Made by a program: the position numbers and the translations under genes. A stretch of DNA of 64,000 nt from Bacteroidota bacterium (GTDB lineage Bacteria > Bacteroidota > Bacteroidia > Bacteroidales > UBA4417): contig JACAAZ010000004.1 of NCBI GenBank assembly GCA_013376995.1, positions 82,952-146,951 of the forward strand, given 5' to 3'. Of this stretch, positions 55,620-64,000 are shown in pieces. The first letter of the stretch is position 1. Each line of letters starts with the position of its first letter. The notes beneath the pieces were generated by a model. The model was not told the DNA's origin. It ran no database searches and saw only the letters and a program-made list of their open reading frames with translations.

Positions 55620-55709
55620 GAATCCTTATTTAGAATCGATAATCTATTTTTATTTATACCAAATTCACATAAGATATTTTATGTATCTTTATCAAAAAAT
55701 TGGGTAGAC

Positions 55710-56201
55710 ATGGCAACTGACTTAAAAAAAATGAACTACGAAACAGTTCGCAGGATATTTACTGAATATCTTGAGAAGCTTGGTCATCGCAAGACTCCTG
55801 AGAGATTTACCATTCTAAAGGAAATCTATTCTACGGAGGGCCATTTTGATATAGAGACCTTGTACATCCAGATGAAAAACAATAAGTACAGGGTGAGTCG
55901 TGCGACTTTATACAATACAATTGAACTTTTGCTTAATTGCAACCTGGTTACCAAGCACCAGTTCAGGAACAATTGTGCCCAGTTTGAGAAATCCTATAAA
56001 TTCAAGCAGCATGACCACTTTATCAATCTGGACAATGGCCAGGTGCTGGAATTTTGTGATCCTAGGATTCATGAGATTCAGGTTGCTGTAGAAAAAGCGC
56101 TTGGTGTTAAGATATCTCATCATTCGCTTACTTTTTATGGGGTGGTTAACACTGAAGTAGCTGTAAAAGAAACACCGGTGCAAGCTGTGGATGTTCAGTA
56201 A
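55710..56201 (+). CDS. Fur-family transcriptional regulator lacking the CxxC zinc sites
   Basis: A 163-residue ferric-uptake-regulator-like protein. The N-terminal winged helix has [25 protein letters not shown] and [20 protein letters not shown], the DNA-recognition helix. The dimer domain has [20 protein letters not shown], where most Fur proteins have LDCG with a CxxC structural zinc site; the first Cys is Asn here. This form is common in Bacteroidota. It may sense iron, zinc or peroxide; the sensor metal cannot be told. The heme locus at 21-26.5 kb is a possible target, but no shared box was found. purA follows after 248 bp. Confidence 0.92.
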   Translation: MATDLKKMNYETVRRIFTEYLEKLGHRKTPERFTILKEIYSTEGHFDIETLYIQMKNNKYRVSRATLYNTIELLLNCNLVTKHQFRNNCAQFEKSYKFKQHDHFINLDNGQVLEFCDPRIHEIQVAVEKALGVKISHHSLTFYGVVNTEVAVKETPVQAVDVQ

Positions 56202-56239
56202 TAAACATTTGTAGCTTTTTAGATCATTTCCTGGGAATT

Positions 56240-56398
56240 CTATTCCCATATCTGTTCCAATTTAATGTTATCAATGAAGCCGGGTGCAATAGCCTGGTTG
56301 AAATTATTTATCCAGCGGATTTGCTTGTGATTCAATCCGATGCTATTTCTATGTCTTATTATCTCAATTTCTATCCACTTTTTCGTGAATGGAAAACC
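56240..56398 (-). pseudogene. Possible remnant of a secreted beta-sandwich protein
   Basis: On the minus strand a frame without any start codon runs 52 codons from an in-frame stop (56399-56401) to a TAG. It reads like protein: GFPFTKKWIEIEIIRHRN, IRWINNFNQAIAPGFID, and a closing NIKLEQIWE. This resembles the last strands of LamG or jelly-roll domains of secreted Bacteroidota proteins. It could be a gene scrap or a chance open frame in AT-rich DNA. Confidence 0.3.
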
Positions 56399-56399
56399 T

Positions 56400-56407
56400 T
56401 ATCTTTG
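56400..56407 (+). promoter_or_regulatory. -7 promoter box of purA
   Basis: TATCTTTG, a perfect TAnnTTTG, with a T-run at 56379-56383 about 16 bp upstream. The purA ATG is 42 bp downstream. Confidence 0.55.
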
Positions 56408-56449
56408 TTTCGAAGATAACTTTTTGTATCCATTAGTTACTGAATCCTG

Positions 56450-57739
56450 ATGAAAATAGATGTATTGCTTGGCCTTCAGTGGGGAGATGAAGGTAAGGGG
56501 AAAATTGTGGATGTCCTTACACCTCGCTATGATATTATTGCACGATTCCAGGGTGGCCCGAACGCAGGCCACACTCTTGAGATAGAAGGGGACCGGCATG
56601 TTTTACATACTATTCCATCAGGTATCTTCCATAGCGATAAAATCAACATAATCGGTAACGGAGTCATAGTTGATCCTTTTATTCTCAAAAATGAACTGGA
56701 TAAGCTTAAAGTTAAAGGTGTTGATGCGAGGCTGAATCTGAAAATTTCTAAGAGGTCGCATTTGATATTGCCAACTCATCGGATGCTGGATGCTGCAAAT
56801 GAAGCTGCATTAGGGAAAGAGAAAATTGGCTCAACATTAAAAGGAATCGGCCCTTGCTATACAGATAAAACTGCCAGATATGGATTGCGATTTGGGGATA
56901 TCCATTCTGCAGATTTTGCTGATAGATATAATGCGCTGAAGAATAGACATATGCGGATACTTGGCTCCTTAAATATTGACCCTTATTCAAAGGAATTGGA
57001 GAAAATGCCGTTTGAAGTATATGAATCGTTATGGTTCAGTTCAATTGAAGAATTAAAACAGTACGAATTTATTGATAGTGAGTTATATATTAATAAAGCT
57101 TTGGCCGAAGGTAAAAGAATACTTGCTGAAGGCGCCCAGGGTAGTTTGCTGGATATTGATTTTGGATCCTATCCTTTTGTTACTTCTTCAAACACTATAA
57201 CTGCTGGAGTTTGTTCAGGTCTTGGAGTTCCACCCTCTTCCATAGGAAATGTTTATGGTGTCTTCAAAGCTTATTGTACAAGGGTTGGAAGTGGCCCATT
57301 TCCTACGGAACTAAGTGATGAGACAGGAGAAGAATTGCGAAAAAAGGGGAATGAGTATGGTTCTACCACAGGTCGGCCTCGTCGTTGTGGCTGGCTTGAT
57401 CTACCTGCTCTCAAATATGCTGTCATGCTTAATGGAGTTACAGACCTGGTAATGATGAAAGCAGATGTAATGAATGAGTTTGACAATATCAATATTTGTA
57501 CTTCGTATGAAGTAAACGGTAACGAAATTTCTGACCTTACCTTCGAAACGCTTAGCAATCCGGTCAAACCCTTGTACACGGTTATGGAGGGCTGGAAATC
57601 AAGTCTTGAAGGATTAAGTAATTTTGGAATATTGCCCAGTCAACTTTCAGGCTACATCCGATTTATCGAAAATGCAGTTAAGTTACCTATTGGTATTCTT
57701 TCGCTTGGTCCGGGCAGAGATCAGACCATTCTGAGGTAA
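56450..57739 (+). CDS. purA: Adenylosuccinate synthetase
   Basis: PurA joins IMP and aspartate using GTP, the first step from IMP to AMP. The 429-residue protein has the GTP-binding loop WGDEGKGK at residues 11-18, the NAGHT motif, KIGSTLKGIGPCYTDK, and the IMP/aspartate loop GSTTGRPRRCGWLDL. Length is normal. It converges with the GNAT-YoaP gene, with 7 bp between stop codons and no terminator in that gap. Confidence 0.98.
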   Translation: MKIDVLLGLQWGDEGKGKIVDVLTPRYDIIARFQGGPNAGHTLEIEGDRHVLHTIPSGIFHSDKINIIGNGVIVDPFILKNELDKLKVKGVDARLNLKISKRSHLILPTHRMLDAANEAALGKEKIGSTLKGIGPCYTDKTARYGLRFGDIHSADFADRYNALKNRHMRILGSLNIDPYSKELEKMPFEVYESLWFSSIEELKQYEFIDSELYINKALAEGKRILAEGAQGSLLDIDFGSYPFVTSSNTITAGVCSGLGVPPSSIGNVYGVFKAYCTRVGSGPFPTELSDETGEELRKKGNEYGSTTGRPRRCGWLDLPALKYAVMLNGVTDLVMMKADVMNEFDNINICTSYEVNGNEISDLTFETLSNPVKPLYTVMEGWKSSLEGLSNFGILPSQLSGYIRFIENAVKLPIGILSLGPGRDQTILR

Positions 57740-57746
57740 AGCACTT

Positions 57747-58547
57747 TTATTTACCCAATTCCTGTTTAAGGATGTTTCTGAATCTCGTTTCGCTTAAATA
57801 ATGATCTTCGAGTAGCCTGCCATCTTTCAACAGGCTAAAAACGCCAAATCCGGAAGGAGCATCCTGTGCTTCAAAAGGAGTGTTCAATTTTATTAATTTA
57901 AGTGTAATTCCTGCTTCTTTGGCAACCATCATCAAAGCGTTGACAGATTTTTCGTTCCAAGGACATTGGTCGGAATAAACCAGGTTCCATCCCTGGTATT
58001 CAACCTGGTGAATGGTCCAGTCTTTTAATACCGGATCTTTTGCATCAGGGTTCAATTTCAGCGAAAGAAGTTCAAACCGTCCTCTTTTATCTGTTACCTT
58101 AAAGTTATTTTTCAAGAATAAGCTTTTATTTGTGATCCAACTTCCATCACTTGTCATAACGCAAACCCCATCCATTCCGGATTTCAAGGCATCTTTTTTA
58201 CATTCATCGAGAAGCATAGACCCAATTCCACGATGTTTATCTTTATTTGAATAAACAAACATACAATGAATGAACATGTATCCTGTTGCATCAACCGGAC
58301 GCCAGGCTTTGTCAGCTGGGAGATATTCTATAAAAGCAATGGGCCTGACAGCTTCAGATTTCAGGATCTTAAGCCTTAATCCTTCTGCAAATCGTTTAGC
58401 AAACCATTCACTTTTTTTTCTGAAGCCCAGATCATTGGTATTCTTAATGCAGAAAAGCGTTTCAGATTTTACATTCTCCGGCGTAACTTCTATTATTTCT
58501 AGATTTCCGCTCATTGAAACATAATTAGAAGAATTTGATTTATTCAT
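57747..58547 (-). CDS. GNAT acetyltransferase with C-terminal YoaP-like domain
   Basis: A 266-residue protein from the start chosen (a longer frame reaches 58628). The N-terminal GNAT domain (about 1-165) has MFIHCMFVYSNKDKHRGIGSMLL with the acetyl-CoA loop and GVCVMTSDGSW. The C-terminal part (about 185-260) resembles the YoaP domain: WNLVYSDQCPWNEKSVNALMMVAKEAG, with a Cys-Pro-Trp near a thioredoxin-like helix, and a FGVFSLLKDGRLLEDHYLS segment. The substrate is unknown. A 10-bp inverted repeat lies 17 bp upstream of the start and may control it. Confidence 0.85.
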   Translation of the reverse strand: MNKSNSSNYVSMSGNLEIIEVTPENVKSETLFCIKNTNDLGFRKKSEWFAKRFAEGLRLKILKSEAVRPIAFIEYLPADKAWRPVDATGYMFIHCMFVYSNKDKHRGIGSMLLDECKKDALKSGMDGVCVMTSDGSWITNKSLFLKNNFKVTDKRGRFELLSLKLNPDAKDPVLKDWTIHQVEYQGWNLVYSDQCPWNEKSVNALMMVAKEAGITLKLIKLNTPFEAQDAPSGFGVFSLLKDGRLLEDHYLSETRFRNILKQELGK

Positions 58548-58563
58548 GTTATTCCAACAAATA

Positions 58564-58593
58564 CTCAAATTTGGTGGAATACGCAAATTTGAG
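58564..58593. promoter_or_regulatory. 10-bp inverted repeat upstream of the GNAT-YoaP gene
   Basis: CTCAAATTTG (58564-58573) and CAAATTTGAG (58584-58593) are perfect inverted arms around a 10-bp spacer, centred about 31 bp upstream of the start at 58547. The size and position suit an operator for a dimeric regulator. Confidence 0.5.
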
Positions 58594-58596
58594 CAT

Positions 58597-58621
58597 AAAA
58601 AAAACCGGAAGAACCGGTTTT
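58597..58621. terminator. Terminator after infB (bidirectional form)
   Basis: AAAACCGG (58601-58608) and CCGGTTTT (58614-58621) form an 8-bp stem with a 5-nt loop. On the minus strand eight T follow, ending the rimP-nusA-infB unit. Confidence 0.8.
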
Positions 58622-58634
58622 TAAACATTTTATC

Positions 58635-61600
58635 TTACAGCTTTCGCTTGACTTCAGTTTCCTCATACCCTTCAATGATATCTCCAATTTTTATATCATT
58701 GAAATTGTCGATGTTAAGTCCACATTCATAACCTGTCGCAACTTCCTTAGCATCATCCTTGAATCGTTTCAATGAACCCAAGAGGCCTGTATAAACTACA
58801 ATACCATCCCTGATTACTCTTACTCTTGAATTCCGGTTGATTTTGCCATCTAGTACCATACATCCAGCTACCGTTCCAACCTTTGTAATTCTGAAGACAT
58901 CCCGTACTTCTACGTTGCAGGTGATCTTTTCTTCAATTTCCGGTGCAAGCATTCCTTCAATAGCGGCCTTGATCTCGTTGATGGCAGTATAGATAATTGA
59001 ATAGAGCCTGACATCGATTTCCTCTCTTTCGGCCAGCTTACGAGCGCTCATACTAGGTCGAACCTGGAAGCCAACGATAATTGCATTTGAGGCAGAAGCT
59101 AAGAGTACGTCGCTTTCTGTAATTGCCCCTACAGATTTATGAATCACATTCACCTGGACCTGAGCAGTTGAAAGCCTCAGCAAGGAATCTGAAAGCGCTT
59201 CAACAGAACCGTCAACATCACCTTTAACAATGATATTAAGTTCCTTGAAGTCTCCAATTGCGATACGGCGACCAATTTCGTCCAGTGTAATATGTTTCTG
59301 GGTACGGATACCTTGTTCACGCTGAAGTTGTAAACGCTTGCTGGCAATCTGTTTAGCTTCACGTTCATCGGACATCACATTCCATTTGTCACCGGCCTGG
59401 GGAGCACCTGTCAAACCAAGAAGCAGAACCGGAGCTGATGGGCCAGCTTCCTTGATAGCCACATTTCTTTCATTGTACATGGCTTTCACCTTGCCATAAA
59501 GAGAACCTGCAAGCAGGATGTTACCTATTTTTAGTGTACCACTCTGTACAAGAAGTTTAGCGACATAACCTCGTCCTTTATCCAGAGAAGATTCAATTAC
59601 AGTTCCAAATGCCCTGCGATCAGGGTTAGCTTTCAATTCAAGCATTTCAGCTTCCAAGAGAACTTTATCAAGCAAAAGATTAATATTTGTTCCTTTTTTT
59701 GCAGAGATCTCCTGGCTTTGATACTTACCACCCCAATCTTCCACAAGAATGTTGAGTTTGGAAAGTTCTTCCTTTATCTTTTCAGCATTTGCACCAGGTT
59801 TGTCCATTTTATTAATAGCGAAAACCATTGGTACACCTGCTGCTTGCGCATGATTGATAGCCTCAATTGTTTGGGGCATTACTGTGTCATCAGCTGCTAC
59901 GACAATTATAACGATATCAGTTATTTGAGCACCACGGGCACGCATAGCGGTAAATGCTTCGTGACCGGGGGTGTCGAGGAAAGTAAGTTTTCGGCCATCT
60001 TCCAACTGAACTTCATACGCTCCGATATGTTGGGTAATTCCACCGGCTTCGCCGGCAATAACATTTGCATGGCGGATATAGTCGAGGAGTGAAGTCTTTC
60101 CATGGTCAACATGCCCCATTACTGTTACAATAGGAGTACGGGGTTTCAGATCTTCCGGTTTATCAATTTCTTCTTCCTGGTCAATAGCTTCCTGGACGTC
60201 AACGCTCACGAATTCAACCGTATAGCCAAATTCTTCAGCCAACAGGGAGATAGTTTCGGCATCCAGTCGTTGATTTATTGAAACAAAGATGCCAACGGAC
60301 ATACATGTTGCAATAATCTGCGTGACAGCTACATCCATCATACTCGCCAAATCGTTGGCAGTAACAAATTCTGTAACCTTCAGGACTTTTTGCTCTTCTG
60401 CAAGCCTGGCCTGATGTTCTTCCAATTGCTGGCTGACTGCCTGCCTTTTTTCGCGACGGTACTTTGAAGCTTTGGACTTACCAGTACCACTTAGTCGCTG
60501 CAGCGTTTCCCTGATCTGTTTCTGGATTTCCTCTTCCGTCAACTCAACTTTTGGTTCGGTGGAACGTGCACCTCTCTGGATAACTTTACGGGCAGGAGGC
60601 CTGGCAGTTTTATTTTCTGAAGAGGTATTTGTTGTTTGTTCTGAAGATTCAGTTGGTGACGCCTTTGTTTTGATCCTTTTGCGCTTCTTCTTTTTGTTGG
60701 ATTTTCCATTTTCATCAGTAGATGAGGCAATGGGTTTCCTGCTTTCAGGTCTTGAAGGCCCCGGAAGATCAATCTTATTAACCAACTTAATCCCTTCCAA
60801 TCTGGGAATTTTGGTGGTAATAAAGTTTGGATCTTCCTTAGTATATACTCCGCTCATAGAAGTAGCTTCCTGCCTGACATCAGCATCTTTGCTTTGTTCA
60901 ACAATGACTTCAGGAGATTCAGTTATATCAGCGGAAGCAATAGGCTCAACTACAACCACTTCTGCAATTTCAGCAATAGTAGCTGTTTCTTCTTTCACCT
61001 CCTCAACAGGTGCTGGTATTTCTTTTTCTTTCTTATGTTCAGTTTTTTCTGACTTTTCCTTTTTCCCTTTTTCTTTAGGTTTGGATTCAAGTGCAGCCAA
61101 ATCGATTTTCCCAACAACTTTTACTCCTGTGGAAGGACTTTCGGGCGCTTCCTGGGGGAGTTCTTCAGATTTTACTTCTTCGATTTTCGGCTCCTGATTT
61201 ATTTCCGGTAGTGAAGCCTGAGGTTGTGATTCAGGTATCTTTTCAACCGGAACTTCTTCTACCACCGGTGGAACAACAGGAGTTACCTGTTCGATGATTT
61301 CAGGATTAGGAGGAGGTGCAACAGGAGTGCTGGAAACAGGAGTGGTGGAAACAGGAGTAGTGGCAACCGAAGGTATAACAGGCTTAGCTGTTTCAGTCGG
61401 CTTAGGGGGATCAGCAGTTTTGCTGCTTTTTGCCTTATTCTGATAGTCAAAAGAGGATTTAATTATCAGTTCTTCACTGTCGTGTTCTTCTTTTTCCTCG
61501 GAGCCAGTAGGTTTGCGGGTGCCAGTAGAAACCACGGGGTGCTGTGTATACTCCAGTTCGATCTTCTTTGAGATCTCCTTGGCAGCCTTGTCGGGCTGGT

Positions 61601-61763
61601 ACTCCTTAATAAGGAGTGTATACATTTCGGGAGTCAACTTGGTGTTTGGGTTACTATCGATTTTATGCCCCTTCTTATGAAGGAAATCGATGATGGTTTG
61701 AACACCAACATTAAACTCAGTTGCGGCTTTACTAAGCCTTACGTTTACGGGACCTTCTGACAT
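58635..61763 (-). CDS. infB: Translation initiation factor IF-2
   Basis: IF-2 is the GTPase that brings initiator tRNA to the ribosome. The 1042-residue protein starts with an IF2_N helix module ([20 protein letters not shown]), then a low-complexity Pro/Glu/Lys/Thr-rich linker to about residue 470, a second IF2_N module ([16 protein letters not shown]), and the G domain: [34 protein letters not shown] and NKMDKP. Domains II-IV follow, ending near the C-terminal Lys-Leu. [11 protein letters not shown] at 61763 is the usual start; the frame reaches 61826. It follows nusA by 160 bp. Confidence 0.97.
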   Translation of the reverse strand: MSEGPVNVRLSKAATEFNVGVQTIIDFLHKKGHKIDSNPNTKLTPEMYTLLIKEYQPDKAAKEISKKIELEYTQHPVVSTGTRKPTGSEEKEEHDSEELIIKSSFDYQNKAKSSKTADPPKPTETAKPVIPSVATTPVSTTPVSSTPVAPPPNPEIIEQVTPVVPPVVEEVPVEKIPESQPQASLPEINQEPKIEEVKSEELPQEAPESPSTGVKVVGKIDLAALESKPKEKGKKEKSEKTEHKKEKEIPAPVEEVKEETATIAEIAEVVVVEPIASADITESPEVIVEQSKDADVRQEATSMSGVYTKEDPNFITTKIPRLEGIKLVNKIDLPGPSRPESRKPIASSTDENGKSNKKKKRKRIKTKASPTESSEQTTNTSSENKTARPPARKVIQRGARSTEPKVELTEEEIQKQIRETLQRLSGTGKSKASKYRREKRQAVSQQLEEHQARLAEEQKVLKVTEFVTANDLASMMDVAVTQIIATCMSVGIFVSINQRLDAETISLLAEEFGYTVEFVSVDVQEAIDQEEEIDKPEDLKPRTPIVTVMGHVDHGKTSLLDYIRHANVIAGEAGGITQHIGAYEVQLEDGRKLTFLDTPGHEAFTAMRARGAQITDIVIIVVAADDTVMPQTIEAINHAQAAGVPMVFAINKMDKPGANAEKIKEELSKLNILVEDWGGKYQSQEISAKKGTNINLLLDKVLLEAEMLELKANPDRRAFGTVIESSLDKGRGYVAKLLVQSGTLKIGNILLAGSLYGKVKAMYNERNVAIKEAGPSAPVLLLGLTGAPQAGDKWNVMSDEREAKQIASKRLQLQREQGIRTQKHITLDEIGRRIAIGDFKELNIIVKGDVDGSVEALSDSLLRLSTAQVQVNVIHKSVGAITESDVLLASASNAIIVGFQVRPSMSARKLAEREEIDVRLYSIIYTAINEIKAAIEGMLAPEIEEKITCNVEVRDVFRITKVGTVAGCMVLDGKINRNSRVRVIRDGIVVYTGLLGSLKRFKDDAKEVATGYECGLNIDNFNDIKIGDIIEGYEETEVKRKL

Positions 61764-61923
61764 GCTTTTTTCTAGGTTGCGCCTAAAGCTCGGAATTAGT
61801 GTGCAAAAGTAAGATTTTATTTTCAATCTTAACTAAAATAGGATTAACAGCAAATCGAAGCCGGAATTATACCATAAGGCGATACTAGGCCACCTGGTAA
61901 TGAGACTGACTAAGATCCTTGGA

Positions 61924-63168
61924 TTATTCAAATTCTGCTCTCAATATCTTCATGACTTCCTTGATCGTTTCTTCTTCCAACTGACTTCTGCGGACCAATT
62001 CATCCACACTCAGTTCGAGAACACTCTTTGCAGTGTCACATCCGATTGATTTCAATTCATCAATGATCCATTGATCAATTTCATCGCTGAATTCCTGAAG
62101 GTCAACATCCTCATAATCAAATTCAGTGTCACGATAGACATCGATTTCATATCCGGTAAGTTTGCCGGCGAGTTTAATGTTATGCCCGCCCTTACCAATT
62201 GCCAGTGATACCTGGTCGGGTTTCATATAAACTTCAGCTCTTTTGGTTTCCTCATCTATATTGATCGATGAAATTTTAGCAGGGCTGAGTGCACGTTGAA
62301 TGTAGAGCTGAGCATTAGTGGTGTAATTGATTACATCAATATTCTCATTCTTCAATTCCCTGACAATTCCGTGGATCCTTGATCCTTTCATCCCAACGCA
62401 AGCACCAACCGGGTCGATGCGGTCATCATAGGACTCAACGGCAATTTTAGCTCTTTCGCCAGGTACCCGGACAATATTTTTGATGGTGATCAGACCATCA
62501 TAAACTTCAGGAACTTCTCCTTCGAGCAAACGTTCAAGGAATAGGGGAGAAGTACGTGAAAGAATAATTGCCGGTGAATTCTTCTTCATTTCAACCCTGG
62601 CTACAACTGCCTTAATTGAATCACCCTTCCGGTAGAAATCACCTGGGATCTGTTCTGTCCTGGGTAAAGTCAGTTCCAAGTATTCATCATCCAATACCAG
62701 GATTTCATTTTTCCATACCTGGTAGACTTCACCTGTAACAACTTCACCGATTTTATCCTTGTACTTCCTGAAGATGTTATCCTTTTCATATTCCTGCACT
62801 TTTGAAATAAGATTCTGCCGGATGGCAAGAATTTCCCTTCTTCCAAAATCGAGCATCCGGATAGGTTCTACCACTTCTTCACCTACTTCGAAATCAGGTT
62901 CGATTTTGATTGCTTCAGAATACGCAATCTGGAGACTTTCATCTTCCACTGCATCATCTTCAACGATGGCTCTATTGCGCCATATTTCAAGGTCACCCTT
63001 ATCAACATTTACAATTATATCGATATTTTCATCCGTTCCATACTTCTTGATCAGCATGTGCCTGAAGACATCTTCGAGGATGCGCATGAGGGTTTCACGT
63101 TCGATATTTTTGAATTCCTTGAATTCAGTGAAGGTTTCAACCAGGTTGATGTGTTCCATTTCACCCAT
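61924..63168 (-). CDS. nusA: Transcription termination/antitermination factor NusA
   Basis: A 414-residue RNA-polymerase-binding factor that affects pausing, termination and antitermination. It has the N-terminal polymerase-binding domain (about 1-135), an S1 domain (about 137-205, GEVVTGEVYQVWKNEILVLDD), and two KH domains (about 230-345) with VGACVGMKGSRIHGIVREL and VSLAIGKGGHNIKLAGKL. A short C-terminal helix-hairpin-like part closes it. A Met at 63159 is an alternative start. Lies between rimP (18 bp upstream) and infB, the conserved order. Confidence 0.96.
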   Translation of the reverse strand: MGEMEHINLVETFTEFKEFKNIERETLMRILEDVFRHMLIKKYGTDENIDIIVNVDKGDLEIWRNRAIVEDDAVEDESLQIAYSEAIKIEPDFEVGEEVVEPIRMLDFGRREILAIRQNLISKVQEYEKDNIFRKYKDKIGEVVTGEVYQVWKNEILVLDDEYLELTLPRTEQIPGDFYRKGDSIKAVVARVEMKKNSPAIILSRTSPLFLERLLEGEVPEVYDGLITIKNIVRVPGERAKIAVESYDDRIDPVGACVGMKGSRIHGIVRELKNENIDVINYTTNAQLYIQRALSPAKISSINIDEETKRAEVYMKPDQVSLAIGKGGHNIKLAGKLTGYEIDVYRDTEFDYEDVDLQEFSDEIDQWIIDELKSIGCDTAKSVLELSVDELVRRSQLEEETIKEVMKILRAEFE

Positions 63169-63186
63169 GGCAATTGGTTTTAGGTG

Positions 63187-63630
63187 TTAAAATTTTATGA
63201 TTTCCTTTGTTTCTTTTATTTCTGTGAAGTTAAAGGAATGTTTAACCTCAGTGACAATCTTTTTTTCTTTTATCGTTTCTAATATTTCAAACCCTTCATC
63301 GCTGGAAAAAATCATTTTACCTGTGATTTTCTTCCCATCATTCAGGGTGACAGCAACATCCCTCCCTATATTCTTTTTGTATTGCCTTGGCAACTTGTAT
63401 GGATGGTCAAGGCCAGATGAGGAGACATTCAATTCAAAGTCTTCTTCATCACGATCGAGCTGAGATTCTATAAACCTGCTTAGGGATATGCAATGCTCAA
63501 TCAATACTGAAGTGTCACTATCGATAAAAACAAGAATCCGGTTACCGGGTTTAATTGATAATTCAACCAGGAATCTGTCGCTTCCAGCGAGGTGTTCTTC
63601 GATCCATTGCCTTATCAATCTCTCGTTCAT
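63187..63630 (-). CDS. rimP: Ribosome maturation factor RimP
   Basis: A 147-residue factor needed for 30S subunit maturation. The N-terminal half (about 1-75) has the RimP alpha/beta domain with LVELSIKPGNRILVFIDSD and ISRFIES-like segment (LSRFIESQLDRDEEDFELNVSSSGLD). The second half is an Sm-like barrel (YKKNIGRDVAVTLNDGKKITGKM). It is the first gene of the rimP-nusA-infB operon. The sequence upstream has no perfect -7 box that I could find. Confidence 0.93.
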   Translation of the reverse strand: MNERLIRQWIEEHLAGSDRFLVELSIKPGNRILVFIDSDTSVLIEHCISLSRFIESQLDRDEEDFELNVSSSGLDHPYKLPRQYKKNIGRDVAVTLNDGKKITGKMIFSSDEGFEILETIKEKKIVTEVKHSFNFTEIKETKEIIKF

Positions 63631-63717
63631 TGATTTATGAATTAGTTATTCAGTCTTCTTCTTTAGGGTTGATTAATGAATGTTATTCAAGCGTCGTTGT
63701 TGCCAGTATGGATCAAT

Positions 63718-63741
63718 AAAAGAGGGGACACAAGTCCCCTC
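63718..63741 (-). terminator. Probable terminator of a minus-strand gene lying to the right
   Basis: GAGGGGAC (63722-63729) and GTCCCCTC (63734-63741) form a perfect 8-bp stem with a 4-nt loop. On the minus strand TTTTATT follows, a short T-run. It would end a gene beyond the window and separate it from rimP. Confidence 0.6.
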
Positions 63742-63970
63742 AGTATTTTCGGCGCATCGATGAGCAGATTGATGCGGGTCTCCGAGTAGAAGTTCAGAAA
63801 AGATCAAATAAATTTAATCTTTTACTACTTGTAAATCGTTAAGTATTCAATCAAAAATCAGAGAGAATACTTGATTCTTAATCCTTTATCCAGATATGAG
63901 GGATAAACTTGCTTATCCCGTAATTGGAAAGATGGATTATACACAGAATCAGTCTGTTGTCCGACCAGGA

Positions 63971-63985
63971 TTTCCGCCTGAGGCG
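63971..63985. repeat. Short palindrome-bearing element shared with 14883-14897
   Basis: TTTCCGCCTGAGGCG here is the reverse complement of 14883-14897. Its core CCGCCTGAGGCGG folds as a small hairpin. Two exact 15-bp copies in 64 kb suggest a dispersed element. Confidence 0.5.
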
Positions 63986-64000
63986 GATAAACTTCTCGTC

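Larger units (their letters stand above)
63631..64000. other. Intergenic end region upstream of rimP
   Basis: This 370-bp stretch contains a strong hairpin (63722-63741) and a short palindromic element (63971-63985). No coding frame or RNA gene is visible up to the window edge. Confidence 0.55.

Noticed and set aside
56300..56345. tRNA-like T-arm (GTGATTCAATCC)
   Set aside because: No acceptor stem, anticodon arm or D-arm can be paired around it.
60472..61197. 241-residue plus-strand frame opposite infB
   Set aside because: It is antisense to the low-complexity IF-2 linker; its Ser/Phe-rich translation is a shadow of that linker.

Overview
The window comes from a member of the Bacteroidota, most likely class Bacteroidia. 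Several independent signs agree. Secreted proteins carry type IX secretion (T9SS) C-terminal sorting domains of type A (11739-13136, 21847-23148) and type B (50401-53040). There are HmuY-like heme-binding proteins around a TonB-dependent receptor, a DUF4271 gene next to hemD, a DUF2807 protein and a Fur-type regulator without CxxC zinc sites. At least fifteen genes are preceded by the Bacteroidota -7 promoter box TAnnTTTG. The DNA is moderately AT-rich and codon use looks even. I see no phage, insertion sequence, CRISPR array, rRNA or tRNA, so this is a chromosomal core region with some lineage-specific genes.

Layout. 1-5.2 kb: the end of carA, carB and a polytopic membrane protein. 5.2-14.6 kb: two coupled GNAT acetyltransferases, an M16 protease, a membrane LytTR regulator, an orphan alpha/beta-hydrolase-like protein, a T9SS cargo protein and radA. 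14.9-17.8 kb: panC, panD, a flippase-like membrane protein and rfaE2 on the minus strand. 17.8-20.4 kb: the most unusual non-coding stretch, with three heptanucleotide tandem arrays around a thioredoxin-like gene and an orphan NarL-type response regulator, then a long leader before a flavodoxin gene. 21-26.5 kb: a probable heme uptake locus (small His-containing membrane protein, HmuY-like with sorting domain, TonB receptor, HmuY-like lipoprotein). 26.7-36.5 kb: M28 peptidase, GtrA, ChaN, cytidine deaminase, then O-antigen ligase, S41 protease, yidD, rnpA, hemD and DUF4271. 36.7-39.7 kb: a 3-hydroxyacyl-CoA dehydrogenase relative paired with ackA, and yebC. 39.9-45.7 kb: a DUF2807/beta-barrel protein, an ECF sigma factor with an anti-sigma-like partner, and lepA. 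45.9-53 kb: a three-domain GH18/NodB/GT2 polysaccharide protein, gap and a T9SS type B protein. 53.4-64 kb: a RelA/SpoT enzyme, a Fur-family regulator, purA, a GNAT-YoaP protein and the infB-nusA-rimP operon.

How the genes fit together. Most are housekeeping: pyrimidine and arginine precursor synthesis (carAB), pantothenate (panCD), purine (purA), glycolysis (gap), acetate formation (ackA), translation (infB, nusA, rimP, lepA), RNA processing and membrane insertion (rnpA, yidD), and the stringent response. The accessory layer concerns the cell surface: T9SS cargo, heme capture, LPS or surface-glycan assembly (rfaE2, O-antigen ligase, GtrA, flippase) and the GH18-NodB-GT2 fusion.

No clearly undescribed multi-gene system is evident. 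The best leads are the heptamer arrays at 17.9-19.2 kb, the single-chain polysaccharide synthase/deacetylase/hydrolase at 45.9-49.2 kb, the triplicated N-terminal domain of the putative anti-sigma factor at 41.8-43.2 kb, and the HmuY-receptor-HmuY locus with a nested inverted repeat between its last two genes.
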